Notes under the pieces: generated by a model
Told to the model about the DNA's origin: nothing
The model's database searches: none
Seen by the model: only the letters and a program-made list of their open reading frames with translations
Made by a program: the position numbers and the translations under genes
DNA from: Magnetococcales bacterium
GTDB lineage: Bacteria; Pseudomonadota; Magnetococcia; Magnetococcales; Magnetaquicoccaceae
Direction: 5' to 3'
Assembly (NCBI GenBank): GCA_002753095.1
Contig: PDZU01000016.1
Coordinates: forward strand, 1 to 52,127
DNA length: 52,127 nt
In this document: one piece after another, positions 45,223-52,127 of the stretch
How the letters are laid out: the number at the start of each line of letters is the position of its first letter
How positions within the stretch are numbered: position 1 is the first letter of the stretch

Positions 45223-45730
45223 TTATACATGATCAGTGCCTTTGACAACACTCATCGCAGGAAGTTTACCACAACATGCCCAGCCTTTGCGTCCAATCAC
45301 GAAGGGGCGAATGGCATTTTCAACGGCATTATTGTCCATTTCCAATCGACCATCATCCAGGTAGCGGGTGAGCCGTGGACAGTGATCAAGCAGGTAGAGG
45401 TGCGCTTCATCCATGGGGAAGGAGGCAAACCGCTCCTGCCAGAGGTGACCACGCCATTTCATGCGAAAGTTGATGTACCGGGTAAAACGCCGATGTGCCT
45501 CGCCGATGGCCAAGCGCAGACCTTCAGCGACCTTGGGCACAGCGATCAGATGCACATGGTTGGGCATCAGGCAATAGCCCCAGATTTCCACCCCGAAACG
45601 CGCGCACCACTCGGCCATCAAGTCCAGATAGACATGATAATCCTGTTCCTCAAAAAAGGTCTGTTGCCTCCGATTGCCACGCTGGGTGATGAGGCAATCC
45701 AGGAACAACAACACGAGCGATTCTGGCCAT
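45223..45730 (-). pseudogene. RAYT-IS66 fusion remnant
   Basis: The first part, 45394-45730 on the minus strand, is the N-terminal half of a REP-associated tyrosine transposase (RAYT) with its HUH motif in MPNHVHLIAVPK. After PMDEAHLY it switches to RLTRYLDDGRLEMDNNAVENAIRPF, which is typical of the C-terminal end of IS66-family transposases (about 45223-45393), and then decays. It is a junction of two mobile-element relics. The RAYT part is almost identical to the second copy at 47154-47807. Confidence 0.8.
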
Positions 45731-45788
45731 GGGTCATGTTAACCTGTTTAGGGTGCAAGGTAAATTGATATACTGTCCGCGATTTCCC
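45394..45788. repeat. 395-base duplicated RAYT 5' segment, copy A
   Basis: The stretch matches 47487-47868 almost base for base across the RAYT N-terminal half and its upstream region, with two differences noted in the coding part. Its last 88 bases (45701-45788) match 47888-47975 even better. The duplication is therefore recent and complex. Confidence 0.8.
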
Positions 45789-45897
45789 GAACGACTCTGT
45801 TGAACAATGAAGGAAACCATGATAGAGTCAGCACCATGGTCGAGGCAGAGAATGGTCTCTTGCCCTTGAAAGATTGAAACCAGCACGGGAGGCTCCC

Positions 45898-46110
45898 ATG
45901 CAGACCGTCCAGAAACGGCTGGTCACCGACGAGGAACACAGCCCCCTCGCCGTCCAGATCAACGACGACGACTGGTTGCGGATCGAACAGCCATTCAAAA
46001 TCCAAGCCCCTTTGGTCCAAGAAGTTGACTTGTCCCGTTATGCGGGCACCGTGAATCTGACTGAATCAGCGTTGGCCTATCAGGCACGTAGCCGGAACGA
46101 GTGGTCGTGA
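45898..46110 (+). CDS. VapB-like antitoxin of a type II toxin-antitoxin pair
   Basis: This protein of 70 residues (MQTVQKRLVTDEEHSPLAVQIN) looks like the short antitoxins that pair with PIN toxins: an N-terminal beta-rich DNA-binding part followed by an extended toxin-binding tail (DLSRYAGTVNLTESALAYQAR). The ATG at 45898 follows GGGAGG; an in-frame start at 45874 is less likely. Its stop overlaps the toxin start by four bases (GTGA). It should neutralise the toxin and repress its own promoter. An ACCATG/CATGGT inverted repeat lies upstream, near 45820-45840. Confidence 0.7.
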   Translation: MQTVQKRLVTDEEHSPLAVQINDDDWLRIEQPFKIQAPLVQEVDLSRYAGTVNLTESALAYQARSRNEWS

Positions 46111-46475
46111 ACCACGTTCTGGACACCAATATCATCCTCTCCCTCCTTGGCGGCGAACTGGCCGAACCGTTACCGATCAGACGTTACTTTGCCTCAATCA
46201 TCACCGAGATGGAACTCCTTTCGTATCCCTCATTGAGTCAGCCCGAAGAATCAAAAATTCGGGCCTTGCTCCGCGATATTAGTGTTGTTGATATGGATCC
46301 TGACATCAAGGAGCAAGCCATTCGTTTACGCCGACATCAAGGACTAAAATTGCCGGATGCCATTATCGCGGCCACGGCGTTATCGCTGGACTGTGTCTTG
46401 CTGACCAACGATCAAAGGATGGCGCGGGTTCCGGGATTACAGTGTCAATCATCACCTCTCAAGCGGGCCAGATAA
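46107..46475 (+). CDS. VapC-like PIN-domain toxin
   Basis: This toxin ribonuclease of 122 residues has the four PIN acidic positions: VLDTNI near residue 6, ITEMELL near 34, KLPDAIIAATAL near 83 and LLTNDQRM near 101. The GTG at 46107 overlaps the antitoxin stop in a GTGA arrangement, which is standard for VapBC operons and supports this start over the GTG at 46101. Targets of VapC toxins are usually tRNAs or rRNA; the target here is unknown. It lies among degraded mobile-element pieces and was probably carried in by transfer. Confidence 0.8.
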   Translation: MNHVLDTNIILSLLGGELAEPLPIRRYFASIITEMELLSYPSLSQPEESKIRALLRDISVVDMDPDIKEQAIRLRRHQGLKLPDAIIAATALSLDCVLLTNDQRMARVPGLQCQSSPLKRAR

Positions 46476-46615
46476 CGTAAAAGCCTTCACAGCCCCAGTC
46501 GGGAAGTCCAGGATCGCCCCGATCTTCTTTTCTTCTGCGTCCCGATGTTTAAAATGGTCAGCAACTGTACACATGAAAGAGTGAAATGCCCGACAATTTT
46601 TCACCCTGGCCGATC

Positions 46616-46918
46616 TCATGGAGCCGTTGCCGATGCTGTGGAGCGAACAGAGGGTGCGGTTGGGGTTTCCGAGCGATCGTTGACAGGAACACTCTCCAGA
46701 TAGAGCGTATCCCAACTGAAATCCTGATCATGTGGCCAAGTGACATAACCTGATACAGCCCGCACGCGGCGAAAATAGGCGGGGTTACGCAATTCCCGAA
46801 AAAAGCCCTTATCCAGGTAGGGCCTGACGTCGAAACGCCTGCGTTCCCCGTTGGCAAAGGCCAGCACCAAAGAGGTGCTCTCCTCCGGTTCCACGGCAAC
46901 GACCTTTGGATTGCTCAT
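46616..46918 (-). CDS. DUF2442 family protein
   Basis: This small protein of 100 residues has the DUF2442 pattern: VVAVEPEESTSLVLAFANGERRRFDVRPYL, then GFFRELRNPAYFRRVRAVSGYVTWPHDQDFSWDTLYL. It starts eight bases after the stop of a broken DUF4160 gene. DUF4160-DUF2442 pairs behave like toxin-antitoxin modules, with DUF2442 usually considered the antitoxin-like member. Here only DUF2442 looks intact. The last 15 residues (SETPTAPSVRSTASATAP) look unusual and may be a read-through tail. Confidence 0.7.
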   Translation of the reverse strand: MSNPKVVAVEPEESTSLVLAFANGERRRFDVRPYLDKGFFRELRNPAYFRRVRAVSGYVTWPHDQDFSWDTLYLESVPVNDRSETPTAPSVRSTASATAP

Positions 46919-46925
46919 GTTTGCC

Positions 46926-47129
46926 TCACTTCAACGGATCGATGGGAAACATTGGCTGCCCTTCCATGGCCAACTTCCAGTCGGCCAGCAGTTCGTCACG
47001 ATGGAGTTCGATCCACGCCTGGAACACGGCATTCATCTCGCCATACTCCGCGTGCAGATGGGACATGGTGCTGTTTGGCATCGAAAAAGAAGATGCGGAT
47101 AACCCGTAGAACATCGAGACGACAGGCAT
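46926..47129 (-). pseudogene. frameshifted and shortened DUF4160 gene
   Basis: The start MPVVSMFYG, the FFFDAKQHH segment in a shifted frame, and HLHAEYGE...ELLADWKLAMEGQPMFPIDPLK match the two ends of DUF4160. A frameshift lies just after FYG, another near the HH residues, and about 25 residues usual in the middle of the family are missing before AWIELHRDE. The pairing with the downstream DUF2442 gene is retained. A fragment of this gene sits inside the pseudogene at 44609-45170. Confidence 0.75.
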
Positions 47130-47153
47130 TTATCCTCTTTCTGCTGCATGAAA

Positions 47154-47807
47154 TCATTGGGGCAAAGGCTTCACAGCAGTTTTACGGCCTGCTTTTCCAG
47201 GTGTCAGGGGGCGTTGCAGCAGTGACTCCATGCTGGAAACAAACGATGCGTCCCCCAGCGGTCGCCCTGTTCGTTCATGTTTTCGCAGAAGCTCTGCATC
47301 CTCTTCAGAGAGGTTTCCAGCAAGGAATGTGCCCCAATCTCCCACCCGTGTCAACAACGGAGAGGTTTTGACCAGTATGTCGTCTTTTCCGGCCAGGTGA
47401 GCCTGGGCACTGCTCCAGGGATAATCTGCTGGCGCTTCAACCAGGCGAGCCCGCACTGGGTTGAGTTCCACGTAACGCGCTGCCGCGTAGAGGTGCGCTT
47501 CATCCATGGGGAAGGAGGCAAACCGCTCCTGCCAGAGGTGACCACGCCATTTCATGCGAAAGTTGATGTGCCGGGTAAAACGCCGATGCGCCTCGCCGAT
47601 GGCCAAGCGCAGACCTTCAGCGACCTTGGGCACAGCGATCAGATGCACATGGTTGGGCATCAGGCAATAGCCCCAGATTTCCACCCCGAAACGCGCGCAC
47701 CACTCGGCCATCAAGTCCAGATAGACATGATAATCCTGTTCCTCAAAAAAGGTCTGTTGCCTCCGATTGCCACGCTGGGTGATGAGGCAATCCAGGAACA
47801 ACAACAC
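47154..47807 (-). CDS. REP-associated tyrosine transposase (RAYT), 5' end frameshifted
   Basis: This Y1/HUH transposase-family protein has 217 residues in the open frame. It contains TQRGNRRQQTFFEEQDY, the HUH motif in MPNHVHLIAVPK near residue 52, and a complete C-terminal half (YVELNPVRARLVEAP, DYPWSSA). RAYTs are thought to move or maintain REP palindromes. A better start is the ATG at 47823, giving MARIARVVVPGLPHH, but a 4-base deletion after HH shifts the frame, so translation would need the internal GTG at 47807. The truncated copy at 45394-45730 carries the same deletion. It may be inactive. Confidence 0.75.
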   Translation of the reverse strand: MLLFLDCLITQRGNRRQQTFFEEQDYHVYLDLMAEWCARFGVEIWGYCLMPNHVHLIAVPKVAEGLRLAIGEAHRRFTRHINFRMKWRGHLWQERFASFPMDEAHLYAAARYVELNPVRARLVEAPADYPWSSAQAHLAGKDDILVKTSPLLTRVGDWGTFLAGNLSEEDAELLRKHERTGRPLGDASFVSSMESLLQRPLTPGKAGRKTAVKPLPQ

Positions 47808-47887
47808 GAGCGATTCTGGCCATGGGTCATGTTAACCTTTTCTGGCTGGAAGGGAAATGGATATACTGTCCCCCGATTTGCCGATTC

Positions 47888-47975
47888 AGGAACAACAACA
47901 CGAGCGATTCTGGCTATGGGTCATGTTAACCTGTTTAGGGTGCAAGGTAAATTGATATACTGTCCCCGATTTCCC
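47888..47975. repeat. 88-base repeat, second copy of the RAYT upstream segment
   Basis: AGGAACAACAACACGAGCG through to the CGATTTCCC end matches 45701-45788 with about two changes. Part of it also repeats 47794-47838 next to it, so the RAYT 5' end is present three times. It contains the recurrent motif ATATACTGTCCCCGATTT. Confidence 0.8.
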
Positions 47976-48015
47976 CACAGGTAGGACCGGTCTCTTCGGA
48001 ACCTGACGGGGACAG
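47960..48015. repeat. 9-bp inverted repeat, possible REP-like target structure
   Basis: CTGTCCCCG (47960-47968) and CGGGGACAG (48007-48015) pair perfectly around a 38-base loop that holds a smaller CCG/CGG stem. CCCCAC and GTGGGG offer an alternative pairing. It is directly upstream of the RAYT gene and includes the recurrent GTCCCCGATTT motif, so it is a reasonable candidate recognition structure. Confidence 0.5.
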
Positions 48016-48020
48016 TGGGG

Positions 48021-48803
48021 CATAAAAGCTCGCTATACTGAACGAGGCGAAGGGGCGCGAATTCCATCAGGGCCAGGAAAGCTGTAACATTCCATTAACA
48101 GGCCGAATATATGTCTGCATCCGTTCCTTACTCACTTGCCAGTCAAGCACCTGGATCACCAGATGAAGGAGAAAGAGGCACAGAACAATCAAATGACAGA
48201 AAACTTGGCAAACCGCCCATATTGGCGGGGAAGGGCCATTTCGCCCTTCGGGCGAGAGTTTTTTGAGGCATGACAGGGTCTATCATCCGGTGTATGGATG
48301 GGGATGGTGGGGAGCCACCACCCCCGGGTTCACCGTCTTGATGAGCCCTGACCGGATTATCCCTTATCGGGTTGCTCTCCAGCATTGCCCGACTCCGTTT
48401 CACCCGGCAACTATTGATAAATCGGCCGGCAGGAGCGTGTCAATGGGGGGCAAAAAATCCTTGCGGGGAGTCCGTGCCGACGAACAGCCACCATTGGAGC
48501 CTGAGCCCAACGAAAGTACCAAACGGTTGGAATCGCGATTTCCAAAGCCGAACGAGAGGTTTTTGCTCCGGGAATGGGCGACAGTAACACCGCCATGGCT
48601 CTGCCAACGATCTGTAGCGTGTTGTTTTGATTAAAATTATGCAAAGAAAGACATGCAGGGTGGCTATTGGAAAAGGTCAAAAATTACCCTTGCACCCAGG
48701 GAGGGGTCCATATATGTCCCCCGATTTGATTTGATTTGTTGTTGTTGCGATTTGTTGGATTTGGATTTGATTTCGATTTCGCCCGATTTCTTCCGATTTC
48801 CCT
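48021..48803. other. 783-base region without a convincing gene
   Basis: Several short frames are open here but none shows a recognisable domain or codon bias I would trust. A terminator-like hairpin is at 48242-48264. A reversed copy of the RAYT-upstream words (GGTGCAAGG next to TAA and TTT) is near 48680-48700, followed by another ATATGTCCCCCGATTT at 48712. From 48722 to 48800 the word GATTT occurs ten times in about 80 bases, which is a low-complexity run. Confidence 0.5.
48242..48264 (+). terminator. intrinsic terminator-like hairpin
   Basis: CGCCC-TTC-GGGCG forms a compact stem with a short loop, followed after AGAG by six T residues (48259-48264). This is a textbook rho-independent shape on the plus strand. 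No plus-strand gene ends just before it, so it may belong to a lost gene or to a dispersed repeat. Confidence 0.55.
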
Positions 48804-49325
48804 TTATGAATAATCACCATTTTTAATCTTTCTTGCCGCCAAAAAATAACACCATTCGGGTGGGGCTAAACCAGTTTTTCGCACAATTTCTAGACGTTCA
48901 AAATTTTTCTGAAAATACTCATCAAAAGAAGATGGATCTAGAAGAGACTTTACTTGAGCACACAATACAAACTGGTCTCTTAGGTTCTTATATTCGGCAA
49001 GTGCACTTTTCGATTTATCTATGTTTACGTCAATTTTCAAAGAGGAATAGATAGAAGGTAGCAATCCGGCTAAAAACGCTGATATTGCAACAACAAGTTC
49101 AAATCCGCCTTTTTCAAGAAAAGCCCAAGCAGAAAGAGAACCAAGAACGAGAGGTGTAACTACAAAGAAAACCTTGACAACCTGCAAAATTCTAACCCAC
49201 ACAAACAATGTAGCAGCATTATACAAACAATTAGTCGATAACTGCACACAGAACTCTGCCAGTTTTCTATTGATATCTGTCAACCCGTCAGGAATATTAC
49301 ACATATTCACTACCCTTCCATTCAT
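48804..49325 (-). CDS. two-TM SLATT-like effector candidate
   Basis: This small membrane protein of 173 residues has two adjacent hydrophobic helices (about residues 49-69 and 75-94) after an N-terminal helix, then a cytoplasmic helical tail (KSKSALAEYKNLRDQFVLCAQV). The layout resembles SLATT-domain proteins, 2TM effectors of nucleotide-controlled and other conflict systems, thought to permeabilise membranes. I see no decisive motif, so SLATT-like is a comparison, not an assignment. The start overlaps the upstream gene by four bases (ATGA), so it is coupled to the receiver-kinase protein and is the last gene of the operon. Confidence 0.55.
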   Translation of the reverse strand: MNGRVVNMCNIPDGLTDINRKLAEFCVQLSTNCLYNAATLFVWVRILQVVKVFFVVTPLVLGSLSAWAFLEKGGFELVVAISAFLAGLLPSIYSSLKIDVNIDKSKSALAEYKNLRDQFVLCAQVKSLLDPSSFDEYFQKNFERLEIVRKTGLAPPEWCYFLAARKIKNGDYS

Positions 49326-50962
49326 TTCTTGCTATTTAAATATTTCAACCCTGCTATAACAACGCTAGACATCCTAAATTTCTGAAGCTCGTTAAGATTT
49401 TCTACGCTCAACAACCTCCAATTGAAAATAATTGTTCCAATCACATAATTATTAAACGGCTCATCAGGAAAATTCATATATGCAGAATATCGAATCTTGC
49501 GAATACACAATAGATACTCATCAAGAGCGGAATCTTGCTTATCAATTTCAGAGAAACCTCTCATGAATTGATCAAATTCAACATGGATATATTTTTCAAT
49601 GCTTCTTTCATAAACATTCAAATCCGGATAATGCATTCTTACGCTAGACTCAAAGACGATAAAATCTGAGAAAACATGACTAAAACCCGTCTTCTGAAAA
49701 TCAATAAAAACCAAATTGGTCGCGTCCTTGTCAATCATGATGTTGTTACTATTAAGATCGCCATGACATATACATTTATGATAGAAACCCCACTCGGAAG
49801 TAAATATTAATTTCCGAGGTGAAATATATTTATTATTGCCAACAACATATTCATCATTATGAGACTCGAAACTTACTCCACTTCTTCTGCAGACGTATCT
49901 CAGAATCCCCTCAAGCTGCCCATACGCATCTTCTTTTTGTTTGGGTGAATTAAAAAACGGCTTTCCTTGGTAGTAAATCTGTATCCCCTTCTCCACTCTA
50001 ACAACTTGCGAATACCAGGATTTACTGTTATGATCAAACATGGCATTTATTACACGCTCAATATTTTCTGTATTCCCGTTTTTAATGCTATAAGTCAAAG
50101 TTAACGCACAGTCTCTTCCAAGCGTTACGAAAGAATAGCAGATTGCTCCATGATCTTTCACTACCCCTTCCCCTAAAAGATCAACGCGCCAACGAAACGG
50201 GAGGAACCACCTGACAAACTGTTTATAATTGACAGACTCATCGGCATGACTTCCAATGCGTGATATTTTTAACACCCCGACAACACTTAGTTCACCCAAT
50301 TCATTTGAGGCACGCATTTCGAAAACCGCAGAGCCACTGAAACCTCCTGTCAAAGGGTTGAGAACTATTCTCCGAATTCTGGCTCTACTATTAAATTTAG
50401 GACAAGTAAAAGTTACCTGCTCAATGAGTGATTGAATCTCTTGACGTGATGGTTTAGGACTACCATATTGCGAGAAAACATCGCCGTCCTTGCTAACAAT
50501 TTCATATTGGCATGAAGGGTTACGTTTGATTCGAGAAGCCAAGATATCCTTTATAATATTCATTTGATCTTCATCTCCATGCATTATATCTTCCTTTGAA
50601 AGCAGGAGATCTGGATTTGGAATTCTAATGCATAATTGTCGATAATCAACATGCACCCTTGTTAGACCTATAAACACTACATCTGGATATGCACCCTTGT
50701 TACGAGCAATCAGTACGAGACCCATTGGGTCAGCTAATGCTGTAGGATTAAGCTGAATATCACAAACTGCAACATGAGGCCGTTCACTTTTTAATCGCTT
50801 TTCAAATTCGACAGGATCCTTGAGGAGCGTTATATCTACAGAGTACCCTAAAGAACTTATAATACCCTTAAGGATCGGAGCATACAAATCCAGCTGGTCA
50901 GGTTCGTCATCCAAAAATACAACTCTAAGCACAGGCATTGAATCTATTGTCAGAGCATTCAT
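49322..50962 (-). CDS. response-regulator receiver fused to phosphotransferase/kinase-like domain (TCAD9-like)
   Basis: The protein has 546 residues. A complete receiver domain forms residues 10-150: acidic pair Asp18-Asp19, phospho-acceptor Asp68 in VAVCDIQLN, Thr101 and Lys123. From about residue 205 a kinase/aminoglycoside-phosphotransferase-like fold follows, with a Gly-rich GGFSGSAVF loop, a Lys in VGVLKISRI, the catalytic HGDLNSNN (His400, Asp402, Asn407) and FIDF (Asp421) for metal binding. The catalytic residues look intact. I recall a similar domain in ternary conflict systems under the name TCAD9, but cannot verify it. It starts 14 bases after the sensor gene stop and overlaps the SLATT-like gene. 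The AT-rich composition suggests transfer. Confidence 0.7.
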   Translation of the reverse strand: MNALTIDSMPVLRVVFLDDEPDQLDLYAPILKGIISSLGYSVDITLLKDPVEFEKRLKSERPHVAVCDIQLNPTALADPMGLVLIARNKGAYPDVVFIGLTRVHVDYRQLCIRIPNPDLLLSKEDIMHGDEDQMNIIKDILASRIKRNPSCQYEIVSKDGDVFSQYGSPKPSRQEIQSLIEQVTFTCPKFNSRARIRRIVLNPLTGGFSGSAVFEMRASNELGELSVVGVLKISRIGSHADESVNYKQFVRWFLPFRWRVDLLGEGVVKDHGAICYSFVTLGRDCALTLTYSIKNGNTENIERVINAMFDHNSKSWYSQVVRVEKGIQIYYQGKPFFNSPKQKEDAYGQLEGILRYVCRRSGVSFESHNDEYVVGNNKYISPRKLIFTSEWGFYHKCICHGDLNSNNIMIDKDATNLVFIDFQKTGFSHVFSDFIVFESSVRMHYPDLNVYERSIEKYIHVEFDQFMRGFSEIDKQDSALDEYLLCIRKIRYSAYMNFPDEPFNNYVIGTIIFNWRLLSVENLNELQKFRMSSVVIAGLKYLNSKK

Positions 50963-50976
50963 TTAAACAATCCTCA

Positions 50977-52127
50977 TTAGGAAACCGGAAGCCGTATCAC
51001 AAAATTAAACAGATGCACAGACTCCTTAGCTTCATACACGTGACACACTCCACCCAGCAAACGTGCATGCACCCCGATTAGAAACAGACCTAAGTGCGTT
51101 CTTTGGCCTCCAGTCACCTCCGCAGAAATAGGAACCAGGAATGCTTGATCAGATTTTGATGCGCTAATCATGCTGCGTGACTTATATTCTATAGATAATT
51201 CACCCTTGAAGAATTTTCTATGAGTTGTTTTAAGATAGCGAAACGATACCTTCTCCTTGTCTAACACACTGTGTTGTCTGGCATTATCTAATAAACTAAT
51301 GCCAATCACTCTAAGAGACTCTGCAAACGAAGATGAAATCTGTACATCACCTGGAACATTATTTTCAACAATATTTATCGGGTCAATAGATTGCTGTATT
51401 GAAATGGCATAATCTCGCAATTCATCTACAACCGATCTCAGATAAAAACCCACACCCTGAAGCGCAACACATCTATCATATGGATTCTCAAGAGAATTTA
51501 TTATCATGCGAAAATCCTGCTTCAGAGCATCATCACCCAACTTAGCAGCAAAACCTTCTGCCCTATGAAATGCAATATGCCTAAAAGACAAACTTGACAG
51601 TGAGTTTGTATCCGTAAAAACCTGAAGCCCCGTGTAATAGTCTGAAAATGCCTTGCATATTGTCCTAACAAACATCCTATCCGTTTGAGCAGAAAAAGCA
51701 CCAAGAAAAGATGCCTCAACATTGAGTACACCTATTGCAATATGCCTAGCATATATAGGAAAACAAATTTCCGAGCAAAGAAAATTCCTTTCTTTACTCA
51801 CATTTTTCAATCCAATCTCTCTGTACTCTTTTGGTATATGCCTGACATCAGGCAAGTGTACATATTCTCCTTTCCTCATTTTGCAAAAAGTGAACACGTT
51901 CACTGATGTTTCCCAATCAGATAGATAGTACTCTTTTGCTTGACCTGACAAATAACCCCCTATTTCATCAATAAAACTTATACATTCAAGTTTCAAAGCC
52001 TTATCGAACGGATCAAATAATCTGATTGTTGCACTAATTGCAGGAGTATGTCTAACAATTCCTTGCACACAAAGATCCCCAAATTTCCTTACTAATGTCT
52101 TCCTTTCTTTGTTTCTGTCGTAGAAAA
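50977..52127 (-). CDS. GAF/GHKL sensor kinase-like protein, 5' end cut by the window
   Basis: At least 382 residues are visible and the frame stays open to the window edge (FYDRNKERK...), so the GTG at 52068 is probably not the true start. The N-terminal part is a GAF-like sensor domain (ICFPIYARHIAIGVLNVEA near the middle). A region with SSLSFRHIAFHRAEG may be a dimerisation/phospho-acceptor helix; it is atypical. The C-terminal part is a HATPase domain with an N-box VIGISLLDNARQHS and a G-box-like GGQRTHLGLFLIG. It would phosphorylate the receiver-kinase fusion encoded 14 bases downstream. There is no membrane segment in the visible part, so the sensor is probably cytoplasmic. Confidence 0.65.
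   Translation of the reverse strand, partial: FYDRNKERKTLVRKFGDLCVQGIVRHTPAISATIRLFDPFDKALKLECISFIDEIGGYLSGQAKEYYLSDWETSVNVFTFCKMRKGEYVHLPDVRHIPKEYREIGLKNVSKERNFLCSEICFPIYARHIAIGVLNVEASFLGAFSAQTDRMFVRTICKAFSDYYTGLQVFTDTNSLSSLSFRHIAFHRAEGFAAKLGDDALKQDFRMIINSLENPYDRCVALQGVGFYLRSVVDELRDYAISIQQSIDPINIVENNVPGDVQISSSFAESLRVIGISLLDNARQHSVLDKEKVSFRYLKTTHRKFFKGELSIEYKSRSMISASKSDQAFLVPISAEVTGGQRTHLGLFLIGVHARLLGGVCHVYEAKESVHLFNFVIRLPVS

Noticed and set aside
48143-48403. 86-codon minus-strand open frame
   Set aside because: It runs through the terminator-like hairpin in a repeat-rich region and shows no recognisable protein features.

Overview
This window comes from a Gram-negative bacterium with respiratory metabolism. 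The left half is GC-rich and looks like core genome: a Tat-exported molybdopterin oxidoreductase operon, Pho-type two-component systems, a PiT phosphate transporter, PPK2 and a CheX-like protein. The mix of nitrite-oxidoreductase-like enzyme, Rpn/DUF4351 proteins with EGRK repeats, FGE-domain proteins and RAYT transposases suggests Pseudomonadota, possibly Magnetococcales. That placement is a guess from gene style, not a proof. No tRNA, rRNA or CRISPR array was seen.

Region 1 (1-7.9 kb): an Hpt phosphotransfer protein, then a minus-strand operon for a periplasmic type II DMSO-reductase-family enzyme. Its genes are the NxrA/NarG-like alpha subunit with a Tat signal, the four-cluster Fe-S beta subunit, the heme-b gamma subunit, a TorD-type chaperone and a small exported protein. 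A perfect FNR-type palindrome lies upstream. Region 2 (7.9-13.7 kb): phoB/phoR-like pair, PiT transporter, DUF47 (PhoU-like) partner and an orphan PhoB-like regulator. Region 3 (13.8-18.7 kb): two FGE-sulfatase-domain proteins, a CheX-like protein, a DUF3467 protein, a Sel1-repeat protein and PPK2.

Region 4 (18.8-44.5 kb) is a defence island. It opens with an Rpn/PD-(D/E)XK protein and a two-gene SNF2-helicase/zinc-ribbon unit. A divergent operon follows with all six BREX type 3 core genes in order: brxF, brxC, pglXI, brxHII, pglZ, brxA. The core is interrupted twice. Between brxC and pglXI sit a decayed gene, a DUF1828/1829 gene and a repeat-rich spacer. Between pglXI and brxHII sit five extra genes: a PHP-ATPase (TrlF-like), an AlbA_2/GHKL protein, and a more AT-rich cassette of DUF3696 ATPase, PIN-like nuclease and RNA ligase. 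Most of the extra genes overlap their neighbours by 4-11 nt, so the whole set probably works as one operon. The ATPase + nuclease + ligase cassette looks like an RNA cut-and-reseal module carried inside a BREX system.

Region 5 (44.6-48.8 kb) is a scrapyard: a mosaic Rpn pseudogene containing a DUF4160 fragment, a RAYT-IS66 fusion remnant, a VapBC-like toxin-antitoxin pair, DUF2442 with a broken DUF4160, a second RAYT and several copies of a short repeat. Region 6 (48.8-52.1 kb) is AT-rich and contains a three-gene minus-strand operon: a GAF/GHKL sensor (cut by the window edge), a receiver domain fused to a phosphotransferase-like kinase domain, and a small two-TM protein resembling SLATT effectors. 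It looks like a signalling-controlled conflict system and, with the ligase cassette, is the best candidate here for something undescribed.
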